Positions 31,230 through 41,376 of a stretch of 64,000 nucleotides of DNA are shown piece by piece (position 1 is the stretch's first letter; every line of letters starts with the position of its first letter). The position numbers were made by a program, and so were the translations under genes. The stretch comes from Vulcanisaeta sp. JCM 16161 (GTDB taxonomy: Archaea; Thermoproteota; Thermoprotei; Thermoproteales; Thermocladiaceae). The notes under the pieces are model-generated. The model worked only from the letters and a program-made list of their open reading frames with translations. It was not told the origin of the DNA and did not search any database. The stretch lies in the NCBI RefSeq assembly GCF_001316285.1, contig NZ_BBDO01000001.1, forward strand, positions 124,001 through 188,000. The letters are read 5' to 3'.

Positions 31230-32354
31230 ATGGATGTTGAGGAGAGATTATCACTAATAACCAGGTACCCAACGGAGGAGGTGCTCACGGTTGATGAGTT
31301 GAGGCAGTACCTGGAGACGGGAGCCAGGCTGAAGCATTACATAGGCTTTGAGATAAGTGGTTATATACACATTGGTACCGGCATCGTGAGCCTATCAAAG
31401 GTTGTTGACCTGCAAAGGGCAGGTATTGAGGTTTCAATATTACTTGCAGACATACACTCATGGCTTAATAATAAGCTCGGTGGCGACCTCGAATTGATTA
31501 GGAAGGTTGCGAATAAGTACTATGTCGAGACCTTTAAGAAGGTGATTGAGGTTCTCGGTGGTGACCCTGATAATGTAAGGTTCTACATGGCAAGTGACCT
31601 GTACCATAACAATGATGAGTACTGGTACTTAATACTTGACCTGGCCAGGATGACGAACCTCGCCGATATTAGGCATAGCCTAACAATACTTGGCAGGAAG
31701 ATGGGTGAGTCAATACCAATGTCGTGGCTTGTCTATCCACTACTTCAGGTGGCTGATGTCTTCGTGATAGGCTCCCACATTGCGCATGGTGGTATTGACC
31801 AGAGGAAGGCCTACGTACTTGCAAGGGAGGTTGCTTTAAAGGTCAGGTTTTACCCGTTGATGCTCAATAATGAAAAGGTGAAGCCAATAGCCCTATTCCA
31901 CAGCCTAATACCCGCCCTCAACATTACTGGTAAGGAGTCTAAGGAGGAATTGAGTGAGATGAAGATGAGCAAGTCATTACCCGACACAGCAATATTCCTA
32001 CACGACAGCGCAGAGACTATTCGCCAGAAAATACTCAAGGCATATTGCCCACCCAGGGAGATCAAGATGAACCCCGTGATTGAGCTTGCGCATCTATTCT
32101 CATTTAGGGAACGTAGGGATAAACCATTCGTTATTGAGAGACCACAGCAATATGGTGGCGGTAGGTTAGAGTTTTGGACATTCGATGAGCTAACAAAGGC
32201 TTATACCGAGGGCAAGATACACCCGCTGGACCTTAAGAATGCCGTTGCTGATGAGGTTGTTAAGTACCTTGAGCCAATAATTAAGTGGTTCCAGGAGGGG
32301 CAGGGCGCTAAGTTAATTGAGGAAATGAGTAATATAATGAAGATAACGAGGTAG
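31230..32354 (+). CDS. tyrS: Tyrosyl-tRNA synthetase
   Basis: 374 residues, intact, class I archaeal type. [17 protein letters not shown] carries the HIGH-equivalent motif, and [12 protein letters not shown] has [26 protein letters not shown] is the tyrosine-binding region. TyrRS and TrpRS are related, but the short N-terminus and the overall length fit TyrRS. It converges on the reductase gene with a two-base gap. Confidence 0.88.
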   Translation: MDVEERLSLITRYPTEEVLTVDELRQYLETGARLKHYIGFEISGYIHIGTGIVSLSKVVDLQRAGIEVSILLADIHSWLNNKLGGDLELIRKVANKYYVETFKKVIEVLGGDPDNVRFYMASDLYHNNDEYWYLILDLARMTNLADIRHSLTILGRKMGESIPMSWLVYPLLQVADVFVIGSHIAHGGIDQRKAYVLAREVALKVRFYPLMLNNEKVKPIALFHSLIPALNITGKESKEELSEMKMSKSLPDTAIFLHDSAETIRQKILKAYCPPREIKMNPVIELAHLFSFRERRDKPFVIERPQQYGGGRLEFWTFDELTKAYTEGKIHPLDLKNAVADEVVKYLEPIIKWFQEGQGAKLIEEMSNIMKITR

Positions 32355-32356
32355 TA

Positions 32357-33544
32357 CTACTCTATCAATTCCCTAATTAATTTACTAATCGTGCTTGGGT
32401 CAATCAGCGACAACTCATTGATTACTGAAAAGACCGCCCTAATGAATGACCAAGGCCTTCTTGATGCCGCCCTTAATATGGCATCAACGTGATTATCATA
32501 ATCATCAACGTCAACACTAACCCCACCCATTGATTGCATTACATCGCCCAAGCTCCTGTTTATTAACATGTGCAGGATATAAGACGCAGAGCCCAATGCC
32601 CTTACCTTGCCTCTAATGTACTTCCTGAATAATGTATCGTAAATAAACAACGCATCGCTTATCGAGAGACCCTCCCTCATGGCATTGCTCATACTATCAG
32701 CGAGTAACTTCGCACTTAGCATACCCATTATAATACCACCCCCAGTCATTGGCTTAACAAAACCTCCAGCATCACCAATAACCGCTATGTTACCCGCAAC
32801 CACGTGGTTTGGCGATCCACCAATTACTATCTTACCCCCAAATGGCCTTAACTGCTCGGTCTTTTCGGCCTTTATTATTTTTAGTAACTCCGTGAACTTA
32901 ACCCATACATTCGCATCATCGGCTAATCCAACCCTGAATTCGTGGAAGTCCCTTGGAACTACCCAAGCAAAGTAATGTTCACTAAGCTTCCTATCGAAAA
33001 TTACCACAATTTCATCGTCACTCCTAGGCATTAGTTCGCTTATAGTGAATGACTTAGTATCGATTTGCACGCCATAAACGTGGGTCGGTCTCCATGGAAT
33101 GATATTCCTAGTCAGCGCCATATTGGCGCCCTCGGCTATTATGGCTAGGTTATATGTCTCTTGTCGTGATCGGGTCTTAATAAATCCACCACTAATCTCA
33201 GTAACCCTCTCACCCAATACTAACGTTGCACTGCCTAATTCATCAGCTAGGTAATGCTCAAGACCCGGCCTATCAAGCATTGCTATGGCCCTCCTCCTAA
33301 AGTCAAAGGTAATGCTATTACCATTCAGGTCCGTTATTCTTACATACCGATACGTATTTATAATTGGTGGTGATATACCAAGTGGCTTTAGGGAGTCGAG
33401 ATTAACAAGCCCTGTGCAATGAGGTGGTATTCCGAGCATTTTATCCTCCTCAAATATCACCACATTCATGACCCTACTCAATTCGCGGGCTAGGTAAAGT
33501 CCGCTAGGTCCAGCACCTATGACTACAACATCGCTTACGCCCAT
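32357..33544 (-). CDS. Geranylgeranyl reductase family flavoprotein
   Basis: 395 residues. FAD-binding motif VVIGAGPSGLYLARELSR lies at the N-terminus, PPHCTGLVN is typical of archaeal geranylgeranyl reductases, and AVIGDAGGFVKPMTGGGIIMG is the second FAD contact with the conserved glycine run. It would saturate the geranylgeranyl chains of archaeal ether lipids. Together with the prenyl synthase, IPK and polyprenol-kinase-like genes it adds to the lipid theme of the window. Confidence 0.87.
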   Translation of the reverse strand: MGVSDVVVIGAGPSGLYLARELSRVMNVVIFEEDKMLGIPPHCTGLVNLDSLKPLGISPPIINTYRYVRITDLNGNSITFDFRRRAIAMLDRPGLEHYLADELGSATLVLGERVTEISGGFIKTRSRQETYNLAIIAEGANMALTRNIIPWRPTHVYGVQIDTKSFTISELMPRSDDEIVVIFDRKLSEHYFAWVVPRDFHEFRVGLADDANVWVKFTELLKIIKAEKTEQLRPFGGKIVIGGSPNHVVAGNIAVIGDAGGFVKPMTGGGIIMGMLSAKLLADSMSNAMREGLSISDALFIYDTLFRKYIRGKVRALGSASYILHMLINRSLGDVMQSMGGVSVDVDDYDNHVDAILRAASRRPWSFIRAVFSVINELSLIDPSTISKLIRELIE

Positions 33545-33602
33545 TTTAATTTGCCTTGAGAGGAATTAACAATTTAATATATGTTTTAGTCCCTATCCTT
33601 AA

Positions 33603-35308
33603 ATGGTGCTAAACTACACTAAGGTTATTGCTGATCCAGCCCTTGGCTGGATTAGATTAACTAATGAGGAGGCTAGGTTCATCGATACCTGCAGGTACAT
33701 GCAGAGATTACGATACATACATCAGCTTGGCTTAACATTCATGGTCTACCCATCAGCCACCATAGTAGGTTTGAGCATTCACTTGGCACTCTTCAAATAG
33801 TGACGTTAATGCTTGAACGAATGCTTAGGTCAAGTGATGTCAGAGAATCACTACTCGACCTTGGTAAGGCCATGGGCCTTGATACAGAGGACGAATTAAT
33901 AATGCACATGAGAATAGCCGCATTATTACATGACCTAGGCCACTTACCCTTCTCTCACGTATTTGAGGGAGTGTTTGGTCAGGGCATTGACCCACTAGTT
34001 AGGAGTTGCAGTGTGGGAATTAATGAGGAGGCATTGGGTAAGGTCTTCAAGGGGCCCTTTAAAGAGCATGAGTTAATAACGTATTTCATACTTACAAATA
34101 ATGATGAGTTTAAGAATGTACTTAAGGAGTCAATACCGGGTATTGACTTACGTATAATAAAGGCATTATTGCACGGCGACATTGTGATTAAGATTTCGAA
34201 ATTACTACCGCAGTACATGGACGTAATTGGCTATGAGGATATAGCATTTCTTAAGTCGCTTGGCGATGAATTGAGACCTCTCAATATTTTGAGGAATTTA
34301 ATATCGGGTGATCTTGACGCTGACAGGGTAGAGTACGTACTTAGGGACTCTTACTTAACGGGGGCTAGCATTGGCTCGGTAATAAGCATTGGTGATATTG
34401 AGAGAATACTTGATAACATGAAGATCATTAGGAGTGGTAGGGATTACGTATTGGCATTTGATGAGAAGGCCAGGGCTAACCTGGAGGGCTTCATAATCGC
34501 GCGCTTCAATATATATAAGCTCGTTTACCTTCATCATAAGGTTGTATTATTCAACACATTAGCCAGAAACCTACTAAGTGAATTATTGAAGCACTTCGAT
34601 GAGCTTAATGATGACCTTAAGGATTACCTATGCCAATTATATCACTTCTCAACAGGTCATTTAAGGGGTTACGAGGTCATGTACATAATAGATGATTACC
34701 TATTATCCATATTACTAAGAAATAGGCAATACCTCGTAGATAGAATACGTAGTGTCTCTAAGTTCCTGGATCCCTTAATAACGAGGAGTACGACATTTAA
34801 GGCATTATGGAAGAGGGATTTTGAGTTTATAAATATCATTAATAAGGAAGGCATTGAATTAACACTGATAAATGATGTATTTCCATACCTATTAAGTAAG
34901 GGTGAATCTAAGGATGAGGTCTTACGAGCATTTTATGATGAATTAAGGAAGGAGCTCAGCGAGGCATCGGTTGCCTGTTTACGTAGTCTAGCCAATAATC
35001 AATCACTCGAGTCATCAGTAATAATTGGATTTAGGACATTCGAGCCAGAGACCAGGCTTAATATAATCCATGGAGATTCCCTGGTCAATATTAATGAATT
35101 ATCACCACTGGCAATATCCGTATCAGATGCGTGGAAGAGATCTCCACATGTCTTTACATTCGTGGATATTGAGGAACTAGGTAATGCATGTCGAGACACC
35201 GACATTAATGTTGCCCTAGATAACCTCAGGAGTTTAGTTGTGAAGGCGATGTATAATGCATTAAGGAGTTTTGGCAATATTATTAGTAAGTATTTCAATA
35301 GTTCGTAG
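33603..35308 (+). CDS. HD-domain phosphohydrolase, SAMHD1/dGTPase-like (one frame break)
   Basis: About 568 residues after adding one C near 33751, which restores SATHSRFEHSLGTLQIV, the conserved entry to the domain. The metal site has LLHDLGHLPFSHVFE (HD), and SGDLDADRVEYVLRDSYLTG is the third signature of the dNTPase/SAMHD1 type. A long helical C-terminal part follows. It may hydrolyse deoxynucleotides or act in defence; the context gives no hint. The 3' end overlaps the convergent small gene by 48 bases. Confidence 0.8.
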
Positions 35309-35539
35309 ATAATGAAGGCCCTCATTACTTAATGCCACCTTACCATTGCTAATCCTTATCACATCAAGCAGATGTATCACATCGCTAGGGTTAATTGAGT
35401 ATCCCATACTATTTAGGTGCTGCGTTATTTTTGAGAGGAGATCTGGAAATTCATTAATGCTCACGTTCCCCAATTTATTAAGTTCCTTAACAACCATTAG
35501 CTTAAAAATCAATGGGTCTGGAATTTCCCGCGGATTCAT
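35261..35539 (-). CDS. Small protein of unknown function
   Basis: 92 residues, alpha-helical, charged, with a regular arrangement (LIFKLMVVKELNKLGNVSIN, then LLSKITQHLNSMGYSINPSD) that could be a winged helix. It overlaps the 3' end of the HD gene by 48 bases on the opposite strand. ATG start at 35539 follows an A/T-rich stretch. I judge it real from codon pattern and size, without recognising a family. Confidence 0.45.
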   Translation of the reverse strand: MNPREIPDPLIFKLMVVKELNKLGNVSINEFPDLLSKITQHLNSMGYSINPSDVIHLLDVIRISNGKVALSNEGLHYLRTIEILTNNIAKTP

Positions 35540-35625
35540 CGATACAGACTATGATAGCTCACTTATTAAGCTAATGATTAAAACAATACTTCAGTGCAGA
35601 CTGAAACTTTCGATTTTTACGTATG

Positions 35626-36735
35626 TCAGAATAAATCCACGGGATACCTACTTATGGCCCTTGAACCTGTTTCAGTAACTAGTATCGTATCTTCAATCCT
35701 AACACCACCAACACCCTTAATGTAAACGCCAGGCTCCACCGTTATTACCTCATTGGGCCTTAACTCCTCATCACTTGAAGGACCTATTGATGGTCTCTCA
35801 TGAACCTCGATTCCAACGCCATGCCCCGTACTATGTATGTAATATGAGTCAAAACCATACTCAGCAAGCACGCTCCTCGCTATTGAATCAACATCCTTAG
35901 CCTTAATGCCAGGTTTAATGGAGTTAGATGCCTTTCTAAACGCCTCAAGCACAGCCAACGCGGCATCCCTTAACTTACCGTTTACTGAACCCACGGCGAC
36001 GGTCCTCGTCATGTCAGTACAATAGAGGTGGTATCGGGCACCAACATCGATTGTTACCAATTCACCCCTCCTTATCGCCCTATCTGTAAATACGTGGTGT
36101 GGGTATGCGCCGTTTGGTCCCGAGGCAACGATAGGCTTAAATGCGACATCCTCAGCGCCTCTACTAATCATCCCTTGATACAGCATTGCTGCAACATCCC
36201 TTTCCCTCCTACCCTCAAGCCCACTCTTCAGCACGCTATCGAGGGATTCCTCGGTTATTCTTGTCGCCTCCTCGATCATACTCACCTCATATTCATCCTT
36301 AATCTCCCTCAACCTCAGTATTGAATCATTAATATTCACTATTTTAACGCCTACGGAATTAAGCTCCTTAGCCACCGGCGAGTCTGGATTATCAATGCCG
36401 ACAATATTATTAGGCTTAAGCCCAACCTCCCTAAGTAGGTAATCACCAAGGCTCTTAGATACAAATAACCTCTCCTCCGGCATTCTCCGTGGTATCTCAA
36501 TGGTGGAATAGCCAATGAGTCTTACATCGCCATTGACGATTTCCTGAACCCTTTGGAAGTCGAGCCTAGGGACTATTAATGTGGTATCCATTGACCTATT
36601 AACGATAAGCATCAATCCGCTATCGACACCCGTGAAATACTCAAGGTTTGTCTCATCAACTATAACTACTAAGTCTAGGCTTAATTCGTCAAAGAGACTT
36701 GATATTTTCTTTGTACGATCCCTAATTATATTCAC
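35626..36735 (-). CDS. Xaa-Pro dipeptidase / aminopeptidase (M24B)
   Basis: 369 residues, intact. The N-terminal creatinase-like domain (LVVIVDETNLEYFTGVDSG) is followed by the pita-bread metallopeptidase. Metal ligands are in DVGARYHLYCTDMTRT, HSTGHGVGIEVHERP, VITVEPGVYI and GGVRIEDTI. It releases amino acids next to proline. GTG is the start. It diverges from the gene at 36790 across a 54-base shared promoter region. Confidence 0.9.
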   Translation of the reverse strand: MNIIRDRTKKISSLFDELSLDLVVIVDETNLEYFTGVDSGLMLIVNRSMDTTLIVPRLDFQRVQEIVNGDVRLIGYSTIEIPRRMPEERLFVSKSLGDYLLREVGLKPNNIVGIDNPDSPVAKELNSVGVKIVNINDSILRLREIKDEYEVSMIEEATRITEESLDSVLKSGLEGRRERDVAAMLYQGMISRGAEDVAFKPIVASGPNGAYPHHVFTDRAIRRGELVTIDVGARYHLYCTDMTRTVAVGSVNGKLRDAALAVLEAFRKASNSIKPGIKAKDVDSIARSVLAEYGFDSYYIHSTGHGVGIEVHERPSIGPSSDEELRPNEVITVEPGVYIKGVGGVRIEDTILVTETGSRAISRYPVDLF

Positions 36736-36789
36736 GGCACGTTTAAAAGTTAATACATTTTTTAAATTGCTTCTCTCTATTCAATATTA
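36736..36789. promoter_or_regulatory. Short divergent promoter region
   Basis: Only 54 bases separate the starts of the peptidase (minus) and the unknown gene (plus). AT-rich words including TTTAAAAG and TTTTTTAAAT could serve as TATA boxes for the two directions and must overlap. No clear inverted repeat was seen. Confidence 0.35.
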
Positions 36790-37499
36790 ATGATTAACTG
36801 GAGCGTGGAGTCTGAGGATGCCTTAATGACTACATATGTGTATAGGTACTCAGTGCTTGGTAAGACAATCGAGGCTAGGGTAGTGCATGATAAGGCAATT
36901 AACAAGTATAAGTTGAGATTTATATCGATAAAACCTGTAAATGAAATAGAAATATCCCTACTCACAATATTAACCCCCCATTTTAAATTCGCGATAGACT
37001 ATGTCCAAGATAATAAGGTGGCAATGATATACCCAAGCCTGGAGCTGAATTATACGATGACCTGCAATCAGTCAGTACGTATGTCGACTCATTAATAACA
37101 CTAATAATCGAATTACTGAGTTACTCAAGTAATCCATTACTAAGGACTGAAATTAATTATGAGCTTGCATCAAGGAATTGGATACTTGACTTAAGTGATA
37201 CCTTGGCGAGTATGTTTAAGGTTTATGATACTAAGGTTGGTGTGATCAGGGTATCCGTAGAACTTGAGCACCGCCAACTGGAGTTGGGTAAGGCTAAGGT
37301 GGATGTATTGGTGAGGGCTATAACGGCATTGAAATGCGTGGTTGATTCCCTCGTAAATAAGGGATTCAGCGCTCAAATAGTTTATGAGGACCTCGGCATA
37401 GCGCACTTAACGGCTGAGTTCCCCAGCCTTGGGATATTAACATTGATAGCCTCGAAGATTGATGACATAATTAACGAAGTAGAGAAGGCATGTTCCTAA
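36790..37499 (+). CDS. Protein of unknown function (one frame break)
   Basis: About 237 residues once one G is added near 37048, which turns the end of the first fragment into PSLEAELYDDLQSVSTYVD. The N-terminal half is beta-rich (YVYRYSVLGKTIEARVVHDK), and the C-terminal half is helical (LIIELLSYSS, VLVRAITALKCVVDSLV). There is no metal motif, P-loop or membrane helix. I do not recognise the family. It precedes the membrane-anchored winged-helix gene by about 80 bases. Confidence 0.6.
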
Positions 37500-37578
37500 G
37501 TGGTTGCAGTTCCACGTTCTATTTCTTTTTAACAATCTTATATAATCCATTAAGAGCCGGTGTAATTTATAAATAAGT

Positions 37579-38073
37579 ATGTCATTTACTATGTCTCGTA
37601 TGGTTTTAATGAGTACGTACAATTATTACCTGGTGATTTCCATAGCTCTTATTCAATTTGCAGTATTATCATCATTCATTTATCAAATATTTAAGGAATC
37701 AAGGAAGCCAATAGATAAGGATGTGGAAAATACCAGGGTTAATAAATCGTCATCCATCGTTAATCAACTGGAGTTTGACACTGTAAGCAGGAGTAGGGTA
37801 GATACGGCAGACGTTAGTGAGTTAATCACGAATATAAATGAGGATGAGGTCAGGGTCCTATCCTACCTACTAAATAGGGGTGGTGATGCATACCAGGCAG
37901 AAATAGCGAGGGAGTTGGGATTGCCCAAGAGCACTGTTTCCCGAATAATTAGGAGATTGCATGATAAGGGGCTAATAACGGTTAGGAGGGTTGGCAGGTT
38001 TAGTTATGTCCAGATTACGGACATAGACTACGTAAGCGATATAATCAGTAGGTTAGGCCTTGATAAGTCGTGA
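37579..38073 (+). CDS. Membrane-anchored winged-helix protein
   Basis: 164 residues. One N-terminal helix (YYLVISIALIQFAVLSSFIY) is followed by a 60-residue polar linker and a C-terminal MarR/TrmB-like winged helix: EVRVLSYLLNRGGDAYQAEI, RELGLPKSTVSRIIRRLHDK, then a wing LITVRRVGRFSYVQIT. Tethering the DNA-binding domain to the membrane is unusual and could link an envelope signal to transcription. It overlaps the convergent PfkB gene by 21 bases. Confidence 0.7.
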   Translation: MSFTMSRMVLMSTYNYYLVISIALIQFAVLSSFIYQIFKESRKPIDKDVENTRVNKSSSIVNQLEFDTVSRSRVDTADVSELITNINEDEVRVLSYLLNRGGDAYQAEIARELGLPKSTVSRIIRRLHDKGLITVRRVGRFSYVQITDIDYVSDIISRLGLDKS

Positions 38074-38925
38074 GAACAGCTCATCAGTTATCTCACGTAC
38101 AATCTTATCGTTGATAATGCCATAGGGCCCCTCACCCGTGGTCTTGGCCACAGCAACGGCGTTTGAGAAAATGAATGACCACTCAAGGTCCTCACCCCTA
38201 CTAAGCATGTATGTTAATGAGCAGGTCAATACATCGCCAGCGCCGGTTGGGTCTCTCACATTAACTATGTTATCTGTGGAAACGCGGAGTTTACGACCAT
38301 TATACAGTAGTATTGATCCGTTGGCGCCCATGGTCAGTACAATGACCTTACCTGAGTATTTACTGGCTATGGCGTTAAATTCATCTATTGATACATCATC
38401 AACACTAGCCTTAATTACATCAGCATACTCGATTATTTTCACAACATCATCAATATTAACCTTAGTACTCACATAATTATTCTCATCAAACACCCTAGTA
38501 AATCCCTGTAAATCAACGCCCATGAATCTAACACCCCTCCTAATATGTCGTAAGACATCCAGACCAACTTCCCCGGCTATTGGATTTACGGCAACCGTGT
38601 CAGGTAATTCATAGAGGTCATTTATCGAGAAGTCCCTGCACCGAGCCAATAGCCTTAATTTCCTTGTTGTGCCGTAATACGTTATTTCGTATGACGTACT
38701 ATTGCAATCACTCATCACTTTAATCCTATCCGTGACTATGCCCCTATTTCTATAATTGGTTAAGTACTCATTGAAGTCGTTACCAACCAATGTAATTGGT
38801 AATGGGTCAATACCTAATTGCCTTAAGTAAAATGAGCAGTAGGTCGGTGCGCCGCCAGGTGATTTCCTAATTATAGGGCCTCTCCTTATTATGTCAATGG
38901 CGGCATGGCCGATTATTCCGAGCAT
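38053..38925 (-). CDS. PfkB-family carbohydrate kinase
   Basis: 290 residues. The C-terminal signature NVRDPTGAGDVLTCSLTYML contains the catalytic aspartate and anion hole, GANGSILLYNGRK is typical, and the N-terminal KSPGGAPTYCSFYLRQLG aligns with the substrate glycine pair. It could act on a sugar, a nucleoside or a sugar phosphate. It directly follows the unknown gene at 38925-39656, with stop and start overlapping as TAATG. Confidence 0.82.
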   Translation of the reverse strand: MLGIIGHAAIDIIRRGPIIRKSPGGAPTYCSFYLRQLGIDPLPITLVGNDFNEYLTNYRNRGIVTDRIKVMSDCNSTSYEITYYGTTRKLRLLARCRDFSINDLYELPDTVAVNPIAGEVGLDVLRHIRRGVRFMGVDLQGFTRVFDENNYVSTKVNIDDVVKIIEYADVIKASVDDVSIDEFNAIASKYSGKVIVLTMGANGSILLYNGRKLRVSTDNIVNVRDPTGAGDVLTCSLTYMLSRGEDLEWSFIFSNAVAVAKTTGEGPYGIINDKIVREITDELFSRLIKA

Positions 38926-39656
38926 TAAGCACCTTTATTAACAGTGGTTAATAAGTTATTAGGGATAAAGACATCGAGTAGTAACTTAATGGAGTGCCCA
39001 ATCCTACCAAGCCTGAAATCGTTAATGACCCTTGAGGATCTTATCAACGACATTATTACACTTGTGAAGTTATTAATACCCTCAATAGTCGATACCAGGG
39101 ATACTCTAACCTCATCGCCACTACTTTCCTTCACTATTATCAATCCATCATTACCATAAATCCTAACCCTACCCCTAGCATACTCCCTATATCCAGGGAA
39201 CTTAATACCACCACTCACCATAAGTCTCAGGTAAGCGGTGTATATCATGAAGCTAGACTTTATGTAGTTCCTCAATACCGCATCAACAACGCTTAACAAT
39301 TCATTTACGGCATTGCCATGAAAACTAACGCCCCTAAGGAACTCCTCATTAACGCGATACCTAATGTATGATGCCTTACCACCCCTAATACCTAGCTCAT
39401 AAAGAGCCAATTCACCCCCTAATAAGGCGTAAACCTCGATGCTTGATGTATCATCCCAAGTAACAGGTTTAATCGACCTGCTCTCTATGTATGAACCCTG
39501 GTATGGAATTATCATCACGTAATTACCAGTCTCATTACATGATGTGATAAAATCGATATAGTTATTCCTGTGTACAATGCATAGAAGTCCATCATCTAGC
39601 CTAAGTGGTAGAATTGGGTGTCTCCTCATGATTAGGAACTTAGGCAGCACAATCAT
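38925..39656 (-). CDS. Protein of unknown function, coupled to PfkB kinase
   Basis: 243 residues, soluble. Beta-rich N-terminal part (LPLRLDDGLLCIVHRNNYIDFITSC) and a helical middle (VNELLSVVDAVLRNYIKSSF), with a basic C-terminal half. There is no recognised catalytic motif. The stop codon overlaps the start of the PfkB kinase by one base, so the two are translationally coupled and probably act in one pathway. Confidence 0.55.
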   Translation of the reverse strand: MIVLPKFLIMRRHPILPLRLDDGLLCIVHRNNYIDFITSCNETGNYVMIIPYQGSYIESRSIKPVTWDDTSSIEVYALLGGELALYELGIRGGKASYIRYRVNEEFLRGVSFHGNAVNELLSVVDAVLRNYIKSSFMIYTAYLRLMVSGGIKFPGYREYARGRVRIYGNDGLIIVKESSGDEVRVSLVSTIEGINNFTSVIMSLIRSSRVINDFRLGRIGHSIKLLLDVFIPNNLLTTVNKGA

Positions 39657-39714
39657 TAGTCACTACGATATTTAATAGCCTAAAACTCAATTTTAGCGGT
39701 ATTACCAAAAGGAA

Positions 39715-40146
39715 TTACTTAACCCTCCTGAGGAAGATGAGTGGCCCGTATCTCTCAAGAACATCGGCTATTAAGCCCAGCGCACCCTCATCCTTACTTG
39801 AGAACCCTATCACCCTAACATCCTTATCACTAAGCCTAATGTAATGGTCAAGGTCAAACCTAATAATGACCTCCTTCGGACCAAAGATCACCTTAAACTT
39901 CGTCTTATTCTCAACAAGTCTCTTAACGGCCTCTGCCGTTGTTGATATCTGCCTAGGCGTTGGTTTACCCCTCGGACTCCTCTTACGTAACTCGCTAAGC
40001 TCCTTCTTCGCCTCCTCATCCTTTATCTTAACAATACCCTTAACCTCATCAATAACTATTGAATCACCCTGATAATCAACGACCTCAAAGTTCTCAGTAT
40101 TGTTAATAATACTCAGTAATTCATTCAATGATACTTGTCTCGCCAT
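39715..40146 (-). CDS. Protein of unknown function
   Basis: 143 residues from MARQVSLNELLSI (ATG 40146). A longer in-frame start at 40182 exists but adds a low-complexity segment. A central basic linker (KRSPRGKPTPRQ) separates an N-terminal domain with DYQGDSIVIDEVKGIVKI from a C-terminal one with FGPKEVIIRFDLDHYIRL. No family is recognised. It follows the zinc-finger gene at 40182 on the same strand. Confidence 0.5.
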   Translation of the reverse strand: MARQVSLNELLSIINNTENFEVVDYQGDSIVIDEVKGIVKIKDEEAKKELSELRKRSPRGKPTPRQISTTAEAVKRLVENKTKFKVIFGPKEVIIRFDLDHYIRLSDKDVRVIGFSSKDEGALGLIADVLERYGPLIFLRRVK

Positions 40147-40181
40147 ATTTTTACGAAGTGAGGTATTGGGATTTAAATGCA

Positions 40182-40397
40182 TTACGTATTAATGAGGGAT
40201 AAGAACCTCCTATACTTACTATCATGTGTAGCCAAATGCCTAATCGCGTCACTGAGATTAAAGAATAATGCTCCGCACTCCTTACCATCCTTACCCCTGT
40301 ATTTACACTTTATGTGGGGTGCATTACCTTCATATACAATTTCTAAAACAGGCCTTAGCTCAGCCGGTATCTCGGGTATTTTTAATTCATTACTCAT
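40182..40397 (-). CDS. Small C2H2-like zinc-finger protein
   Basis: 71 residues. HIKCKYRGKDGKECGALFFN and SDAIRHLATHDSKY provide a C-x8-C ... H-x3-H arrangement, like a classical C2H2 finger with an extended knuckle. The N-terminus has ELKIPEIPAELRPVLEIVY. It may bind DNA, RNA or protein. It leads a two-gene unit with the gene at 39715. Confidence 0.6.
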   Translation of the reverse strand: MSNELKIPEIPAELRPVLEIVYEGNAPHIKCKYRGKDGKECGALFFNLSDAIRHLATHDSKYRRFLSLINT

Positions 40398-40492
40398 TGA
40401 TTAATTAAGGGCTTCAGGAAGTATTTTAGTGCTTTGTTTACCGTATTGGTTTATTGGCTCTTAAACATTTATTAATTAGTTCACTTATTGAT

Positions 40493-40719
40493 ATGGTGAC
40501 CTGGATGATACCGCAAAGGGATGTTAGGGGCTTATTGTCATCAGTACCGTATTATAGCCTAAATCCCTACGTAAATAAATGCCCAAGTTGTGGATCTGTT
40601 ATGGTGGTTGATGGCGAGTGGGTCAGGGAGGATAGTAGGCATAGGGTTAAATTAATCGAGAGATCACTGACATGCCCCACTGTAAGGTTAGGATAAGGCA
40701 GTACATATATCTGCAGTGA
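40493..40719 (+). CDS. Small zinc protein with two CxxC pairs (one frame break)
   Basis: From ATG 40493 the protein starts MVTWMIPQRDVRGLL. It has KCPSCGSVMVV and, after restoring one C in the C-run near 40675, LTCPHCKVRIRQYIYLQ with a stop at 40719. That makes a 75-residue zinc-ribbon-like protein with four cysteines. Without repair the second pair would be lost. Function unknown. It precedes the membrane protein at 40736 by 16 bases and may be cotranscribed. Confidence 0.55.
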
Positions 40720-40735
40720 TTAGGGTGTTCGTTTC

Positions 40736-41296
40736 ATGTACTCAGACGAGATACAGAGGTTGATTGACAGGTCGTCAATGTTTATGTTCATATCGGTCAT
40801 TGCCTCATTAATATCGGTGATCATGATAGTCATAGCTGCTGACTTCCTATCAAATGAATTACCTCCATCAATAGCGGTTAAGTATTTTCAAGTACTCACC
40901 TTTCCTGGGTTGAACGCTGTTACGGGGCTCATAGCGGCATCATCGGTGATGGCCGTGATTGGGGGCTTCATGATATACATGGCAAGGTCAAGCCTAAATA
41001 GGAGGGAGTTCCTGGGACTGCCTTCGATAATCACAACTAGCCTAATCCTAATTTCAGTTGCGTTAATATCAGCAATTGGTATATACGTCATTTATCAATA
41101 CTACGTTGGTTTTCCCGGCATGATGGGTCCATTACTGCCTGGTACATTTTCACTGATGTTATCAATAATATTACTGATAATCACGTTCGTACTCACATTC
41201 CTGTCTTTAATGATGACTAATGAACTAAGGAGAAGGTACACACCACGCAGAATAAGGAGACGCCAACCTCCTCCACCCCCACCGCCTCAGGCATAA
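40736..41296 (+). CDS. Four-helix membrane protein with proline-rich tail
   Basis: 186 residues with four transmembrane helices (FISVIASLISVIMIVIAADF, AVTGLIAASSVMAVIGGFMI, SIITTSLILISVALISAIGI and a last one ending LTFLSLMM). The cytoplasmic tail is basic and then pure proline (RRRYTPRRIRRRQ followed by seven prolines, QA). The tail may bind nucleic acid or partner proteins. No family is recognised. Confidence 0.6.
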   Translation: MYSDEIQRLIDRSSMFMFISVIASLISVIMIVIAADFLSNELPPSIAVKYFQVLTFPGLNAVTGLIAASSVMAVIGGFMIYMARSSLNRREFLGLPSIITTSLILISVALISAIGIYVIYQYYVGFPGMMGPLLPGTFSLMLSIILLIITFVLTFLSLMMTNELRRRYTPRRIRRRQPPPPPPPQA

Positions 41297-41376
41297 TTAG
41301 ATAAAAATTGGTAAAATGCTAGGTTCATGTTTTTACGTTAAAAGATTTATAAATTAATTTAAATTGGGCACGGTGT

